Shown one piece after another: positions 63,233 through 64,000 of a DNA stretch of 64,000 nucleotides. Made by a program: the position numbers and the translations under genes. The notes beneath the pieces were generated by a model that saw nothing but the letters and a program-made list of their open reading frames with translations, did no database searches and was not told where the DNA came from. Position 1 is the first letter of the stretch; each line of letters begins with the position of its first letter. Source of the DNA: Mesorhizobium temperatum (GTDB lineage: Bacteria > Pseudomonadota > Alphaproteobacteria > Rhizobiales > Rhizobiaceae); contig NZ_NPKJ01000022.1 in NCBI RefSeq assembly GCF_002284575.1, positions 95,132 to 159,131 of the forward strand, given 5' to 3'.

Positions 63233-64000
63233 ATCTGCGGCGGACATGAGAATTTCTTGAACATCTGGAGATTGTAAGGGTTTTCGACGCTCGCGGCCTT
63301 GAGCTCAAAGTCGGCGTACATGCCTTGCGTCCCCAGTCGCAGGCTGTAGACGTCGGACAGCGAGGTGCCGGTGAAGCGGCCGCTGCGCAGCAGCCTCAGC
63401 CACGCCCAGCTGCCGGTTTCGTTCAACATGACTTCGGGCGAGCCGTCGATCGGCTGGAATGCGAGCGAGATGACGCCGGTGCCGTCCTTGCCGGGCCAGG
63501 TCATCGGTTGCGGCCGCGTCGCGTTGTTGTAATAGACGAGGTTCTGGCCATCAAGATTGAGCGTCACGCGCGTCACGTTGGGCGACAGGTCCGTCGGTTG
63601 GAGTGTGAAGCTCATCACCGGCCCGGTACCGCCTGGAAACAGATCGTCGCGGATCCGCCTGGCCTGTTCGAACGCCGCCAGGGCCGCCGCGTCGAGGCCA
63701 AAATCGGCGCGCCATTTCCATGGCTGGCTGGCGGTGTCGACATAGCTGATCAAGTGGTCGTTGATGAAGGTGTCGATCATCCCGGCCGGCCCGAACAGGC
63801 GGGCGAAATCGCGGACATTGACGTCGACCGCGCTTTCAGGGCTGAACGGATAGCGGTCGTTCAGCGCCGCCTGGCAGAACGGCAGGATGTCGGCGCGCCA
63901 GATGGCGTTGAGTTCCGAGGTGACCGCCTTCTGTGTCAGGCCGCTGGTGTCGCCGGCAATGCCGCCGAGCCAGTCGTCGACCGGATCGGGCAGGATCTGT
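63229..64000 (-). CDS. tssM: Second TssM (IcmF) protein, cut by the right edge
   Basis: Only the C-terminal 256 residues are in the window; the frame is open through base 64000. Recognised by the IcmF C-terminal pattern: PFCQAALNDRYPFSP, DFARLFGPAGMIDTFINDHL, LGTQGMYADFELKAASVENPY. It is a different protein from TssM at 48093-51656. Its stop overlaps tagF. Confidence 0.9.
   Translation of the reverse strand, partial: QILPDPVDDWLGGIAGDTSGLTQKAVTSELNAIWRADILPFCQAALNDRYPFSPESAVDVNVRDFARLFGPAGMIDTFINDHLISYVDTASQPWKWRADFGLDAAALAAFEQARRIRDDLFPGGTGPVMSFTLQPTDLSPNVTRVTLNLDGQNLVYYNNATRPQPMTWPGKDGTGVISLAFQPIDGSPEVMLNETGSWAWLRLLRSGRFTGTSLSDVYSLRLGTQGMYADFELKAASVENPYNLQMFKKFSCPPQI

Noticed and set aside
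1..64000. CRISPR arrays, tRNA or rRNA genes, transposases, integrases
   Set aside because: Looked for and not seen by eye; no repeated spacers, tRNA-like arms or transposase motifs.

Overview
The window reads as a high-GC alphaproteobacterial (Rhizobiales) chromosome segment, most like Mesorhizobium. The evidence is a rhizobial-type type III secretion (T3SS) operon with a split secretin gene (rhcC1) and nolB/nolU/nolV, PrsDE-type type I exporters with an ExsH-like glycanase, DUF982 and other small proteins typical of Rhizobiales, and GGAAC-N16-CGTT promoters of the EcfG general-stress type. Genus is an inference. I saw no rRNA, tRNA, CRISPR array or recognisable insertion sequence.

Layout. 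(1) 1-3.9 kb: the 3' part of a very large gene that is open to the left edge. It encodes an HELSH zinc-peptidase motif, three exact 54-residue tandem repeats, membrane segments, an SH3-like domain and a LysM-like domain. (2) 3.8-5.6 kb, minus strand: an L,D-transpeptidase and a LysR regulator. (3) 5.8-13.9 kb: compact T3SS operon rhcC1-nolB-rhcJ-nolU-nolV-rhcN-sctO-rhcQ-rhcR-rhcS-rhcT, with a well-placed internal start in rhcQ. rhcU, rhcV and the main secretin are absent from the window. (4) 14.1-23.5 kb: a DUF1445 hydro-lyase gene, a PrsD/PrsE pair, a 205-bp second copy of the hydro-lyase 3' end, an ExsH-like GH16 glycanase and a second PrsD/PrsE pair. (5) 23.6-37 kb: stress and housekeeping genes (alpha/beta hydrolase, epimerase fused to a VKOR-like/SPW membrane region, DUF982, metallophosphatase, MBL hydrolase, DUF3182, YciF-like ferritin) mixed with small genes, at least four visibly broken genes, and five EcfG-type promoter candidates. 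(6) 37.3-64 kb: a type VI secretion (T6SS) locus.

The T6SS locus begins with a periplasmic caspase-like/Sel1 protein, a lipoprotein, a DUF6931 protein and an OmpA-like protein. A leftward block follows: tagH, tssL (with OmpA domain), tssM, pppA, ppkA, a DUF1036 gene and an M23+transglycosylase cell-wall enzyme. A rightward block, vgrG-DUF6484-HEAT protein, meets a second leftward block: a second tssM (cut by the right edge), tagF, a PAAR-like protein with a Cys/His-rich C-terminal domain, a very acidic protein, another small protein, DUF2169 and a ketosynthase-like protein. The sheath, baseplate and tube genes (tssB, C, D, E, F, G, K) are not in the window.

How it fits together: the window carries parts of three secretion systems. 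The type I part probably exports a polysaccharide-cutting glycanase. The T6SS part has the phospho-regulation set (PpkA/PppA/TagH/TagF), cell-wall enzymes, spike parts (VgrG, PAAR) and a candidate effector/immunity pair. The most promising undescribed items are that PAAR-effector pair, the giant HELSH/LysM protein beside the T3SS, and the caspase-Sel1 protein at the edge of the T6SS genes.
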